NCBI GenBank assembly: GCA_964537555.1
Contig: CAZIAD010000033.1
Location: 1-36,803 of the forward strand
Reading direction: 5' to 3'
Source: CAYRWR01 sp964537555
GTDB lineage: Bacteria; Spirochaetota; Brevinematia; Brevinematales; CAYRWR01
Length of the DNA: 36,803 bases
Each line of letters opens with the position of its first letter. The first letter of the stretch is position 1. The notes under the pieces are model-generated. The model was not told where the DNA came from and made no database searches. It saw nothing but the letters and a program-made list of their open reading frames with translations. The position numbers and the translations under genes were made by a program. This document shows, one piece after another, positions 7,824 to 15,360 of the stretch.

Positions 7824-9005
7824 ATGCCCGAAGCTAAACATTATAAGCAGGACCTCTTTGAGATGGTATCAGTCATGAATGCCATTACCAGTGAGCGAAA
7901 TCTGGAGAGATTATTAAAGCTGATAGTCACATCAGCGGTAGATATAACCCGTTCTGACGCGGCCAGCCTTTATCTGGTAGAAGAGGACAGGCTCAAATTT
8001 GTTGTCACAACCAACAAGACTCTGGAAAAAAGAATGGGTGTAAAAAAGTTTGAAGAAAACTTTAAGCCTTTTGATATGCCTATTTCTGAAGAATCCATTT
8101 CCGGATATGTGGCGGCTACCGGGAAAAATCTCAATATTAAAGATGTCTACAAGATAAAAGGTAAACCCTATTCTTTTTATAAAAATTTTGATGAAAAGAA
8201 TAATTATCGTGGAAAATCAATGCTCACAGTCCCTCTCAATAACAGGGAGGGTCAGATTATAGGTGTCTTACAGCTCATGAATAAGCTGACCCCCAAGGGT
8301 AATGTCACCTTTTATAAGACCTATGATGAAGAAATAGCTGTCTCCCTGGGTTCCCAGGCCGCAATATCTCTGGATAATGTCCGTCTGAATGAACGCCTCA
8401 AAGAGTCTTATTATGAATCTATTATCAGGCTGTCCACCGCCAATGAATTCAGAGACAATGAGACAGGGGATCATGTGAAGCGTGTCTCATTTTATTGCGA
8501 AGAACTGGCCAAAGCCATGTCCTATACCCCGGAATATGTGACCAATATTAAATATGCCAGTCCACTTCATGATATTGGAAAGATAGGTATTCCTGATAAT
8601 ATTCTAAAAAAACCGGGAAAGCTGACAGACCAGGAATTCAAGATCATGCAGGAACATACAGTGATAGGTAACAAAATCCTGGGCCATCCTGACAATGAGA
8701 TCATTGAGCTGGCCAAAGAGCTGACACTCTCACATCATGAAAAGTGGGATGGGAGTGGATATCCTCACGGACTCAAGGGAAAAGATATACCTCTATCCGG
8801 GCGTATTCTGGCCGTGGCTGATGTCTTTGATGCCTTATCCAACTCCAGAGTATATAAACCGGCGTTTACCCTGGAACAGACTTATGAGATCATGAAAGAA
8901 GGCAGGGGGAAGCATTTTGATCCTGAGCTGGTGGATGCTTTCTTCTCTATCAGAGCTACCGTGGAAGGGATATACGAGATCTATAAGGACAGAGAGCCTA
9001 AATAA
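7824..9005 (+). CDS. GAF-HD-GYP protein, probable c-di-GMP phosphodiesterase
   Basis: This 393-residue cytoplasmic protein has a GAF domain at about 25-185 and an HD-GYP domain at about 200-375. The catalytic signature is complete: HDIGKIGIPD (249-258), the EHTVIG histidine (278), HHEKWDGSGYP (304-314) and ADVFDAL. HD-GYP enzymes hydrolyse cyclic di-GMP; the GAF domain probably senses a small ligand. A second GAF/HD-GYP protein is encoded at 24208. AGAGGA precedes the ATG, and a TATAAT sits at 7803-7808 without a clear -35, so it may have its own weak promoter. Its 3' end overlaps pgpA by 8 bp on the opposite strand. Confidence 0.92.
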   Translation: MPEAKHYKQDLFEMVSVMNAITSERNLERLLKLIVTSAVDITRSDAASLYLVEEDRLKFVVTTNKTLEKRMGVKKFEENFKPFDMPISEESISGYVAATGKNLNIKDVYKIKGKPYSFYKNFDEKNNYRGKSMLTVPLNNREGQIIGVLQLMNKLTPKGNVTFYKTYDEEIAVSLGSQAAISLDNVRLNERLKESYYESIIRLSTANEFRDNETGDHVKRVSFYCEELAKAMSYTPEYVTNIKYASPLHDIGKIGIPDNILKKPGKLTDQEFKIMQEHTVIGNKILGHPDNEIIELAKELTLSHHEKWDGSGYPHGLKGKDIPLSGRILAVADVFDALSNSRVYKPAFTLEQTYEIMKEGRGKHFDPELVDAFFSIRATVEGIYEIYKDREPK

Positions 9006-9492
9006 AGGGAAAAAACTGGGGATTGATACGTAAAAACTGCAGAAACAGATTGGCATAGATCGCAGCCAGTACATCGCCCAGGACAATACCCATTCCCCCA
9101 TCCATATTGAGAGTCTTCTTAATGGGGTAGGGCTTCCATATATCAAACAATCTAAACAGTAAAAAGCCCATGATCATATATTTATAACTTTCCAGGCTTC
9201 CGTCAAAGGGAAAAGATATCATGGTCACCAGGTATCCTACTATCTCATCTACCACAATATGAGGACTGTACTTGTCTTTAAAAATATGCTTTAAAGCGTA
9301 ATCAGACAGAGCTACCGATCCGATCAGCAGTAGTGGCACCAAAGAATAGTAAAGCCAGGGTATATTACTGGTGAAGATATATATGACTACCCCGATCAGA
9401 GCTCCAAAAGTCCCGGGAATAAAAGGGAAGTACCCCGTAAAAAAACCTGTGACCAGAAACTCACTGATCTTGTGCTTTGCGTTATTTGCCAT
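8998..9492 (-). CDS. pgpA: Phosphatidylglycerophosphatase A
   Basis: PgpA removes the phosphate from phosphatidylglycerophosphate to make phosphatidylglycerol in the inner membrane. The 164-residue length is normal. Family motifs are present: FIPGTFGALIG near the N-terminus, VVDEIVGYLVT, and FRLFDIWKPYPIK followed by MDGGMGIVLGDVLAA. Several membrane helices are visible. It follows pgsA with an 11-bp overlap, so the two consecutive steps of phosphatidylglycerol synthesis are coupled. AGGAAAG lies upstream of the ATG. Confidence 0.93.
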   Translation of the reverse strand: MANNAKHKISEFLVTGFFTGYFPFIPGTFGALIGVVIYIFTSNIPWLYYSLVPLLLIGSVALSDYALKHIFKDKYSPHIVVDEIVGYLVTMISFPFDGSLESYKYMIMGFLLFRLFDIWKPYPIKKTLNMDGGMGIVLGDVLAAIYANLFLQFLRINPQFFPFI

Positions 9493-10162
9493 TTTTCTTT
9501 CCTTGTCGGATTAGGCCTGCGTATTCCACAATATATTTAAGGCTGGAATATATTGTAAGAATGACTGTAATAAGAGTCAAGATGAAAGGTATATAGCTAA
9601 AAAGAAGAGGATGCTGTATCCCGATAGACCCCCAGATCTCGGTGACAGGGCTTTGGGTCTGGCCTGACCGGAATGCGATGATCCTGGTGATCATCATAAA
9701 AGCCAGGATAACCCCCAGATTTACCATCTGGAACACCGTCTTGGTTTTGGCGATGATACTGGTGGTGAATTTGTATTCATGTCGGGAAAAATAGTTCCTG
9801 ATCAGAGTGACGCCGATATCCCTCAGGTATAAGGGGAGAACCAGCCACCAGTATATATGATACTCCGGGAAAAAAATGAGGACAGTAAAAACACCCAAAG
9901 TCAGTATTTTATCAGCCAGAGGATCCCAATAAGCCCCAAATTCACTTTGCAGAGAAAGCTTTCTGGCCAGATGCCCATCCAGAATATCCGTAACTGATGA
10001 TATGAGAAAAAGAATAAATGCTATGATCAGACTGAGAGGGGTATATATCCCTATGAGGATCAGGATCACCGGAACCAGAAAAATACGAAACATGGTCAGG
10101 ATATTGGCTATATTCCAATCTATCTTATGCTTCAATACGGTCTCCCAGAAGGTCATAAGCAT
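9482..10162 (-). CDS. pgsA: CDP-diacylglycerol--glycerol-3-phosphate 3-phosphatidyltransferase
   Basis: PgsA joins CDP-diacylglycerol and glycerol-3-phosphate to form phosphatidylglycerophosphate, the substrate of the downstream PgpA. The CDP-alcohol phosphatidyltransferase motif is intact: DGHLAR, then Gly, then DPLADK. There are about six membrane helices. The start is uncertain. The ATG at 10162 overlaps rimO by 38 bp and lacks a good ribosome-binding site. A TTG at 10135 is preceded by GGGAG at a good distance, overlaps rimO by only 11 bp, and gives an N-terminus (KHKIDWNIANILTMFR) of usual PgsA length. I think the TTG is at least as likely. Confidence 0.93.
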   Translation of the reverse strand: MLMTFWETVLKHKIDWNIANILTMFRIFLVPVILILIGIYTPLSLIIAFILFLISSVTDILDGHLARKLSLQSEFGAYWDPLADKILTLGVFTVLIFFPEYHIYWWLVLPLYLRDIGVTLIRNYFSRHEYKFTTSIIAKTKTVFQMVNLGVILAFMMITRIIAFRSGQTQSPVTEIWGSIGIQHPLLFSYIPFILTLITVILTIYSSLKYIVEYAGLIRQGKKNGK

Positions 10163-11462
10163 TAAACACTGAATGAATCTTTACTTTAATGAAGTCATCT
10201 TCTTCCATATTGATCTGATCACCGGGGACCAGTATTACTCCGTCGATCTCCGGCGCCTCATGCTGACTTCTCAGCTGATGATAGACTTTTCCATCCTGTT
10301 CACTCATGATACCATCATTGATACAGATCAGAGTCCGGCCCATGTACTTTTCCAATAGGGTTGCGGAGATTTCCTGCTGGACCCCGGCCAGGTATTTCAG
10401 ACGCTTTTCAATTTCCAGAGAGGAGATCTTAGGAGTCATGCTATACGCTTTGGTATCTTCTTCATCTGAATAGGTGAAAAATCCCACCCGGTCGATCCGG
10501 GCGTCTTTTAAAAACTGTGCCAGGACCTCAACATCCTGGCTGGACTCACCGGGAAATCCTATGATAAAGGCAGAGCGAAGGGAAATGTGAGGTATAATCT
10601 CCCTGATCTCCTGAAACATTTTCAGATACTGATCAGCTCCCCCCGGCCTGTGCATTTTTTCTAATACAGATGGACTGGCATGCTGAAGAGGCATGTCAAT
10701 GTAAGGACACAGATTAGGGTACTTTTTCATCAATAAGGCAATGTCTTTAAGTATAGGGTGGGGGAATAAATACATCAATCTGAGCCATGGTATTTCCAGG
10801 CTTAACAGATTCTCCAGGAGTGGGATGAGGCCGGTTGACCCATCCAGATCATCTCCATAGGCACACAAGTCTTCACCGATTAGAATGATCTCTTTGACAC
10901 CCTGAGCCAGTAAAGTACGGGCTTCCTGCATGATTTGTTCTACACTTCTGCTGCGCAGAGGGCCCCGGATCCCGGGAATGGCACAAAAACTGCAGGCCCG
11001 GTCGCATCCTTCAGAGATCTTAAGGTAGGCATAATTCATCCCTGAAAAGACCAGATCCCTGCTGTCATTCTCCTGAACATCATGGAAGCGTCCATCATCC
11101 AGCATTTTTCCCTGAAAGGAACTGTGCAGTGCCTGGTTGATCAGGGAGGGGTCTCTTACCCCCAGCAGATTGTCTATTTCCGGAATGAGTTCTTTGAGTT
11201 GGCCTTTGTATCTTTCACTGAGGCATCCGGATACAATGATTTTAAGCTCAGGATTTTTTTCCTTGAGCCCGGCATAATCCAGAATAGTGTTTATAGATTC
11301 CTGTTTAGCGGTCTCAATAAAGCCGCAGGTATTGATAATAATGGCATCTGCTTCTTCAGGGTCATGAGTCAGGGTGTTGCCGTCACTGATGAGGTGATGA
11401 ACCATTTTTTCAGCATCCACCAAAGCCTTGGGGCAACCCAGGGCATCGTAAAAAAATCTCAT
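10125..11462 (-). CDS. rimO: Ribosomal protein S12 methylthiotransferase RimO
   Basis: RimO is a radical-SAM enzyme that adds a methylthio group to an aspartate of ribosomal protein S12. The N-terminal UPF0004 domain has the three iron-sulfur cysteines Cys10 (ALGCPKALVD), Cys46 (NTCGFI) and Cys80 (VSGCLSERY). The radical-SAM cluster is CDRACSFC (Cys153, 157, 160). A TRAM-like domain closes the protein (about 375-440). The ALGCPK/GFIE variant motifs favour RimO over MiaB. Its ATG overlaps the stop of the rodZ-like gene by 1 bp (TAATG), and its end overlaps pgsA. Confidence 0.94.
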   Translation of the reverse strand: MRFFYDALGCPKALVDAEKMVHHLISDGNTLTHDPEEADAIIINTCGFIETAKQESINTILDYAGLKEKNPELKIIVSGCLSERYKGQLKELIPEIDNLLGVRDPSLINQALHSSFQGKMLDDGRFHDVQENDSRDLVFSGMNYAYLKISEGCDRACSFCAIPGIRGPLRSRSVEQIMQEARTLLAQGVKEIILIGEDLCAYGDDLDGSTGLIPLLENLLSLEIPWLRLMYLFPHPILKDIALLMKKYPNLCPYIDMPLQHASPSVLEKMHRPGGADQYLKMFQEIREIIPHISLRSAFIIGFPGESSQDVEVLAQFLKDARIDRVGFFTYSDEEDTKAYSMTPKISSLEIEKRLKYLAGVQQEISATLLEKYMGRTLICINDGIMSEQDGKVYHQLRSQHEAPEIDGVILVPGDQINMEEDDFIKVKIHSVFNAYDLLGDRIEA

Positions 11463-12544
11463 TATTTAAGCATTGCCCTTACCAGCGTGAATTTTCCATT
11501 ATTGTTCTTCCAATAGAATACAGACTTATTCACTTCACCCCAGCTGCCCCCTTTTTCCTCCTGGTCTTTTGCCTTGATCTCAGCTGCACCGGCATTGGCC
11601 AGCAGGAGAACCAGTTGATCATTAAATTCCAGATTAAGGGTCTGGCCCTTACTGTAGGGGCCGTCTTTGGGGTCGTTACTGTCTTCCTGGTATTCCATCC
11701 ACAAATCACCTTCTACAGTGATGGTCAGCTTGGCTTTCTCTTTTATATCCACTGTGTAGAGTTCAGTCTCAGACAGGATGTAGTCCTTATAATTGGCAAA
11801 TGTCTCAGATGACTTATCCGGTGTACTGACTTCCGCTTCATTTAACAGTGATATGGATATCTTTATACCATTTTTATGAAAATTAAAGACTTCAAAAGAC
11901 ATATCGTTGATATCATTGTTATCGGTATCAACACTCAAGACCCCCCCTTCTTTCAGAGAGTATTTCTTTTTATTAATGATGATCTCCAGATTTTTGGCAG
12001 GCCCGATACGGCTGATGCCGACCTGAATATTTTTCACATCGTTTGTGATATTGATGATATCACCGGATACATAGAGATTGGAAGTAATAGATTCCACATT
12101 ATCTACCAGAAAAGTGAAAGTATTGGGGTCTCTCAGGGGTTCAGGAGTCGTATTGTTGTTACGGGAAATGCCTGAAATGATCATGATCAGGAGAAACAGA
12201 CCGAAAACCGAACCGCCGATAATACCCAGCATTTTGGGATTAATGCTAAAAGCAGCTTTTTTATGACTTCCTACCAGCTCTTCCAAAGGGGCATCCTGTT
12301 CGATACGCATCTGCCTGCGGTACATAGAGAGGATATTTTCTTTATCCAGTTCCAGAGCTTCAGCATAAGTGGACAAAAAACCGGTGACGTATGTGTCTCC
12401 GGGAAATGTGTCAAACTGATTTGCTTCCAGTGCTTCAAGATAGCGTTTGGAGATATTTGTCTCCCGGGCGATCTCATCTATTGATATACCTCTATCTCTG
12501 CGGGTTTCTTTTAGAAATTCACCTAAGCTGATTTTTTCGTTCAT
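11462..12544 (-). CDS. rodZ: RodZ-like protein: HTH domain, single membrane helix, periplasmic tail
   Basis: RodZ links the MreB cytoskeleton to the membrane for rod or helical cell shape. Residues 5-75 form the Cro/HTH_25 domain (LGEFLKETRRDRGISIDEIA, then YLEALE and YVTGFLSTYAEAL). A membrane helix is at 104-126 and a periplasmic region of about 230 residues follows. The longer frame to 12601 is excluded because it runs through the promoter; AGGAG ahead of the ATG at 12544 fixes the start (360 aa). The periplasmic part ends in a predicted all-beta segment that I cannot match confidently to DUF4115. It is the first gene of the rodZ-rimO-pgsA-pgpA operon. Confidence 0.82.
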   Translation of the reverse strand: MNEKISLGEFLKETRRDRGISIDEIARETNISKRYLEALEANQFDTFPGDTYVTGFLSTYAEALELDKENILSMYRRQMRIEQDAPLEELVGSHKKAAFSINPKMLGIIGGSVFGLFLLIMIISGISRNNNTTPEPLRDPNTFTFLVDNVESITSNLYVSGDIINITNDVKNIQVGISRIGPAKNLEIIINKKKYSLKEGGVLSVDTDNNDINDMSFEVFNFHKNGIKISISLLNEAEVSTPDKSSETFANYKDYILSETELYTVDIKEKAKLTITVEGDLWMEYQEDSNDPKDGPYSKGQTLNLEFNDQLVLLLANAGAAEIKAKDQEEKGGSWGEVNKSVFYWKNNNGKFTLVRAMLK

Positions 12545-12572
12545 GCAAATCCACTCCTCAAAATGATGAGAT

Positions 12573-12601
12573 ATTATAAAGCTTAATCTTTTAATTGACA
12601 A
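12573..12601 (-). promoter_or_regulatory. Promoter of the rodZ-rimO-pgsA-pgpA operon
   Basis: On the minus strand, TTGTCA (12601-12596), a 17-bp spacer, and a perfect TATAAT (12578-12573). It lies 29 bp ahead of the ATG at 12544, which supports that start over the upstream one. Confidence 0.8.
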
Positions 12602-12744
12602 ATATTTACCGTGTATAAGTTTTTACTTCCCTGAATGTGTTTTGTGAGCTATGTGCTGGAAAAAATGAAAAAATATTTTATACTAACTTGCTTTAATTTA
12701 TTTCTACGTTAAAATAATAAATAATTTTTCTATGGAGATAGAAC

Positions 12745-13191
12745 ATGAATAATAGAATATTAAGCATATTGCTCTTTTCTTTCATTCTGCTAATGTCCTG
12801 TAACGGGAATAAAGGAAAAAACGGGCAGGGCGGAACTAACGACAGTCAGGTTCAAAGCAAGGATGCATCCTATTTGAAGCTGATCACCATAAAAAAGGGA
12901 GATCAAATCCAAATAGATAATCCCCGTGTTTTCATCGAGATCGGGATACTGTTTAATCATGTGCAGCAGGAATGGGTTGAGCAGATCCACAAAAACACCA
13001 ATATGAACAGTGAAGAGTATCTCAACAAGCAACGTGAAAACTTTTACTCCAGTTACGGTATTAATGAGACAGATATTGCCATATATAACCAGAACCATTA
13101 TCAGGAGATAGAAGCTTTCCTGAATGAAAATCCTGAATTCCGCCAGGCCTATCTTGATTCTTCAGGTGATCAGTTTATTGAAAACTACTAG
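12745..13191 (+). CDS. Hypothetical lipoprotein, first gene of the ExbD/TonB operon
   Basis: The 148-residue product has a lipoprotein signal peptide ending in LLMSC (Cys19), followed by a Gly/Asn/Lys-rich linker. The mature part is mostly helical, with many Asn, Gln and Glu residues (about 60-145). I do not recognise the domain. TGGAGAT lies before the ATG. The ExbD gene starts 31 bp later, so the protein probably belongs to the same envelope machine; it may be an outer-membrane or inner-membrane anchored accessory factor. The intergenic region before it (12602-12744) is AT-rich, with a TATACT at 12679-12684 but no clear -35. Confidence 0.8.
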   Translation: MNNRILSILLFSFILLMSCNGNKGKNGQGGTNDSQVQSKDASYLKLITIKKGDQIQIDNPRVFIEIGILFNHVQQEWVEQIHKNTNMNSEEYLNKQRENFYSSYGINETDIAIYNQNHYQEIEAFLNENPEFRQAYLDSSGDQFIENY

Positions 13192-13222
13192 ACCTTGATT
13201 TCATCCTATTTATGGAGCAGAT

Positions 13223-13624
13223 ATGAAGATTAAACGTTATGCCAGTTCGAAAGCAACTATAGATATGACACCGGTAATTGATATTGTGTTTCAGCTATTG
13301 ACCTTTTTCATGATCGCATCGGTCTACATTAAGACCTCTGCTATTAATGTCAGCCTTCCTGAAGCAGCTACCTCTGATGTACAACCTAATCGTGTGGCAG
13401 TGGTTACTCTGTATAAAAATGATGCTATCACTTTAAACGATAAAACAGTCACCATGGAAGAACTGGGGAAACAGATCAGGCAGATGTATATGCAGGAGCA
13501 GGACCTGGTAGTGACGATAAGAGGAGATAAAGGTGTAGCCTATGGCAACCTCATAGACATCATGGATCTCATCAGAATTACCGGCATAAAAAGAATCAGC
13601 CTGGCCACAAAACAAAGAGATTGA
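13223..13624 (+). CDS. exbD: ExbD/TolR-family biopolymer transport protein
   Basis: ExbD/TolR proteins pair with ExbB/TolQ to turn the proton gradient into motion that drives TonB or TolA. The 133 residues match: a short basic cytoplasmic N-terminus, one membrane helix with the proton-path aspartate Asp20 (DMTPVIDIVFQLLTFFMIA), and a periplasmic domain (about 55-130). GGAG lies 5-9 bp before the ATG. No ExbB/TolQ gene is in the window. The next gene overlaps the stop codon and encodes a second copy of the periplasmic domain. Confidence 0.92.
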   Translation: MKIKRYASSKATIDMTPVIDIVFQLLTFFMIASVYIKTSAINVSLPEAATSDVQPNRVAVVTLYKNDAITLNDKTVTMEELGKQIRQMYMQEQDLVVTIRGDKGVAYGNLIDIMDLIRITGIKRISLATKQRD

Positions 13625-14022
13625 CCAGTGTGAATAAATTCTGGCTCAGATCGATACTTTCTGTCTTGTTGGTTTCACTGACTGGGACTATTCTCGCCTG
13701 TAATTCACATCAGAAAAGATCCGAAGCCGATACTATAGAGTGTGCACGGGTCGATAATACTGAGGTAGAGCAGGAAAAAATTATCATAGAGCTAACAGAT
13801 AATGATAAGATGATTTTCCGCAATGAGATTTGTTCGATTGCCATGCTCACTAATAAATTAACGGCTGTGCACCGGAAAAAAGAACCTATAAATGTATTAC
13901 TAATTGCACCCTCTAACGTAGTATATACCAGGGTCATTGAAATACTTGACGCCTTAAGAGGTATGGGTATCACGCAGGTAAGTATCTCCCTGTTAAGAGA
14001 GGATGAAAATGCAGATGACTAA
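13621..14022 (+). CDS. Lipoprotein carrying an ExbD-like periplasmic domain
   Basis: Residues about 50-125 follow the periplasmic domain of the preceding ExbD strand by strand: IIELTDNDKMIFRNE, a helix, VLLIAPSNVVYTRVIEIL, then GITQVSISLL. The N-terminus differs. Instead of the ExbD helix with its aspartate there is a hydrophobic segment ending in TILAC (Cys27), a plausible lipobox. It should therefore be a lipid-anchored or exported ExbD domain that cannot conduct protons. The start may be TTG at 13621, overlapping the exbD stop, or GTG at 13630; neither has a strong ribosome-binding site, suggesting translational coupling. It overlaps the TonB-like gene as well. An uncleaved signal anchor is an alternative. 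Confidence 0.75.
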   Translation: MTSVNKFWLRSILSVLLVSLTGTILACNSHQKRSEADTIECARVDNTEVEQEKIIIELTDNDKMIFRNEICSIAMLTNKLTAVHRKKEPINVLLIAPSNVVYTRVIEILDALRGMGITQVSISLLREDENADD

Positions 14023-14872
14023 GAAAATGGATCTGAAAAACAGCTTTATAGTTTCTACCATAATCCATGTGATAATTCTGGTATTCATTGCAATATTCAG
14101 TAGTATTGATCCTTTTAAAGAGATTGAAGAGCCCATTGTGGTCACGCTGCAATTCGAAGCTGATGCTATGTCCGAAGGCAATGCGCAAAGTGATGAAAAA
14201 GTCGTCACCAAACCGGAAAGCCAGCCCCAGAAAAAAACGGAAACCAAACCGGAAGTAAAAGAGAAAACAGCTCCAAAACCTGACCCCAAAAAAGAAGTGA
14301 AGATGCAGGAAATGAAAAGCCTGATCGACAAGATCAATAATAAAGACACGAAAACTGAAGTCAAAACTCCTCTGGAACTGCCCGTCTCGGATACCGCCAT
14401 TAAACCGGAGCCTAAACAGGATACTACCAAAAATGTGGACAAACAAATGGATGAGTTTCTGGAACAAAAAGACGGACCCAAAGTACAGGATAATAAACTC
14501 TCACAACTGGATGATGATATAGAAAAGATATTAAATGACCAGAGTAGTGAAAACACCTCCTCCAAAATATCAGATACCGATCCCTTAAAAGGAGCAGAGT
14601 GGAGTGCCACACCCCGAAAGACATTGTCATTTCCTGATCTGGCTTCCAAGATTCCTGAAGAATATAAAAAGAAGGGCCAGAACTATACTATCACAGTAAG
14701 GATTGAATTTGATAAAAATGGCCTGGCCGTGCGAGTGATCACCATTACCTCTTCGGGTGATCCCCAGATAGATGCAATATTCAATACAGAGCTGAGAAAG
14801 ATCAGAGTAGAACCCATAAACCGGGACAGAGTAGATTATATTATTAAAAAGTTTACCATTTCATCAAAATAA
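14009..14872 (+). CDS. TonB-like energy-transducing protein
   Basis: The protein has TonB architecture. One N-terminal membrane helix contains the Ser-x3-His pair that contacts ExbB/ExbD in TonB (SFIVSTIIHVII). A long Lys/Pro/Glu-rich spacer (about 60-200) spans the periplasm. The C-terminal TonB-type domain (about 210-285) has YTITVRIEFDKNGLAVRVI and SSGDPQIDA. Such proteins pass energy to outer-membrane receptors. No TonB-dependent receptor is in the window. Among the in-frame ATGs at 14003, 14009 and 14015, 14009 sits best relative to GAGAGG. It overlaps the preceding ExbD-like gene. Confidence 0.83.
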   Translation: MQMTKKMDLKNSFIVSTIIHVIILVFIAIFSSIDPFKEIEEPIVVTLQFEADAMSEGNAQSDEKVVTKPESQPQKKTETKPEVKEKTAPKPDPKKEVKMQEMKSLIDKINNKDTKTEVKTPLELPVSDTAIKPEPKQDTTKNVDKQMDEFLEQKDGPKVQDNKLSQLDDDIEKILNDQSSENTSSKISDTDPLKGAEWSATPRKTLSFPDLASKIPEEYKKKGQNYTITVRIEFDKNGLAVRVITITSSGDPQIDAIFNTELRKIRVEPINRDRVDYIIKKFTISSK

Positions 14873-14883
14873 GGGAGGCACTG

Positions 14884-15360
14884 ATGGCCAGAAAAAGTGC
14901 CCCTACTGTAATACTGATCCTCATAGCCTTAAGTACGGTGGCAATAGTGACACCGTTGGTCTATAGAAAAGTAACTAATTACTATATCAGCAAAAAAGTG
15001 AAGCAAAAATTTAACAGCCAGGGAAAAGAACTGCCGTTTATTGTATCTCTGCCGGAGATGATCATCCCCTTAAATGCAGCTTCCAGTCATTTAATGGCTC
15101 TACAGATAGGCCTGCAGATCCCTTCCGATCACCCTGAGTTATCAGCAGAGATCATTCAAAAGCAGGATCAGTTACGTGAAGTATTCACAGAGACCCTGCG
15201 GCAGTATAATATGAAACAATTAAAGCAGGTCAGTAATAAAAATGTAATAAAAGGGCAATCTTTGGAAAAAATCAATCAATTGCTGGAATCCGTGGAAGTC
15301 TCTGATATATATTTTGAAAAATATCTGATCATGTCATCTGCAAATAGTCAAAAAGAATAA
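14884..15360 (+). CDS. FliL-like single-pass membrane protein
   Basis: A 158-residue protein with a basic N-terminus, one membrane helix (about 8-28) and a periplasmic domain. The domain resembles FliL: a strand with IIPLNAASSHLMALQIGLQI, a helix with LREVFTETLRQY, and an ending LESVEVSDIYFEKYLIM. FliL supports the flagellar stator (MotA/MotB), which is the structural relative of ExbB/ExbD. Placement 11 bp after a TonB-like gene, outside any flagellar operon, suggests it serves the Exb-type motor; this is inference. GGGAGG precedes the ATG. The 3' end overlaps the convergent WG-repeat gene by 13 bp. The similarity is by pattern only and moderate. Confidence 0.62.
   Translation: MARKSAPTVILILIALSTVAIVTPLVYRKVTNYYISKKVKQKFNSQGKELPFIVSLPEMIIPLNAASSHLMALQIGLQIPSDHPELSAEIIQKQDQLREVFTETLRQYNMKQLKQVSNKNVIKGQSLEKINQLLESVEVSDIYFEKYLIMSSANSQKE

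Noticed and set aside
2168..9005. Reading the GHKL/FecR region as an anti-phage defence island (GHKL ATPases occur in some defence systems)
   Set aside because: There is no nuclease, toxin, reverse transcriptase or mobile-element gene, and the neighbours are a receiver, HD-GYP and envelope genes.
12545..12601. 19-residue N-terminal extension of the RodZ-like protein
   Set aside because: The extension covers the -10 and -35 elements; the ATG at 12544 has a proper ribosome-binding site.
12745..15360. ExbD/TonB/FliL-like cluster as a Zorya-type defence motor
   Set aside because: Zorya needs MotA/MotB-like ZorA/ZorB and cytoplasmic effectors; here there is a TonB-like protein and lipoproteins, and no effector.
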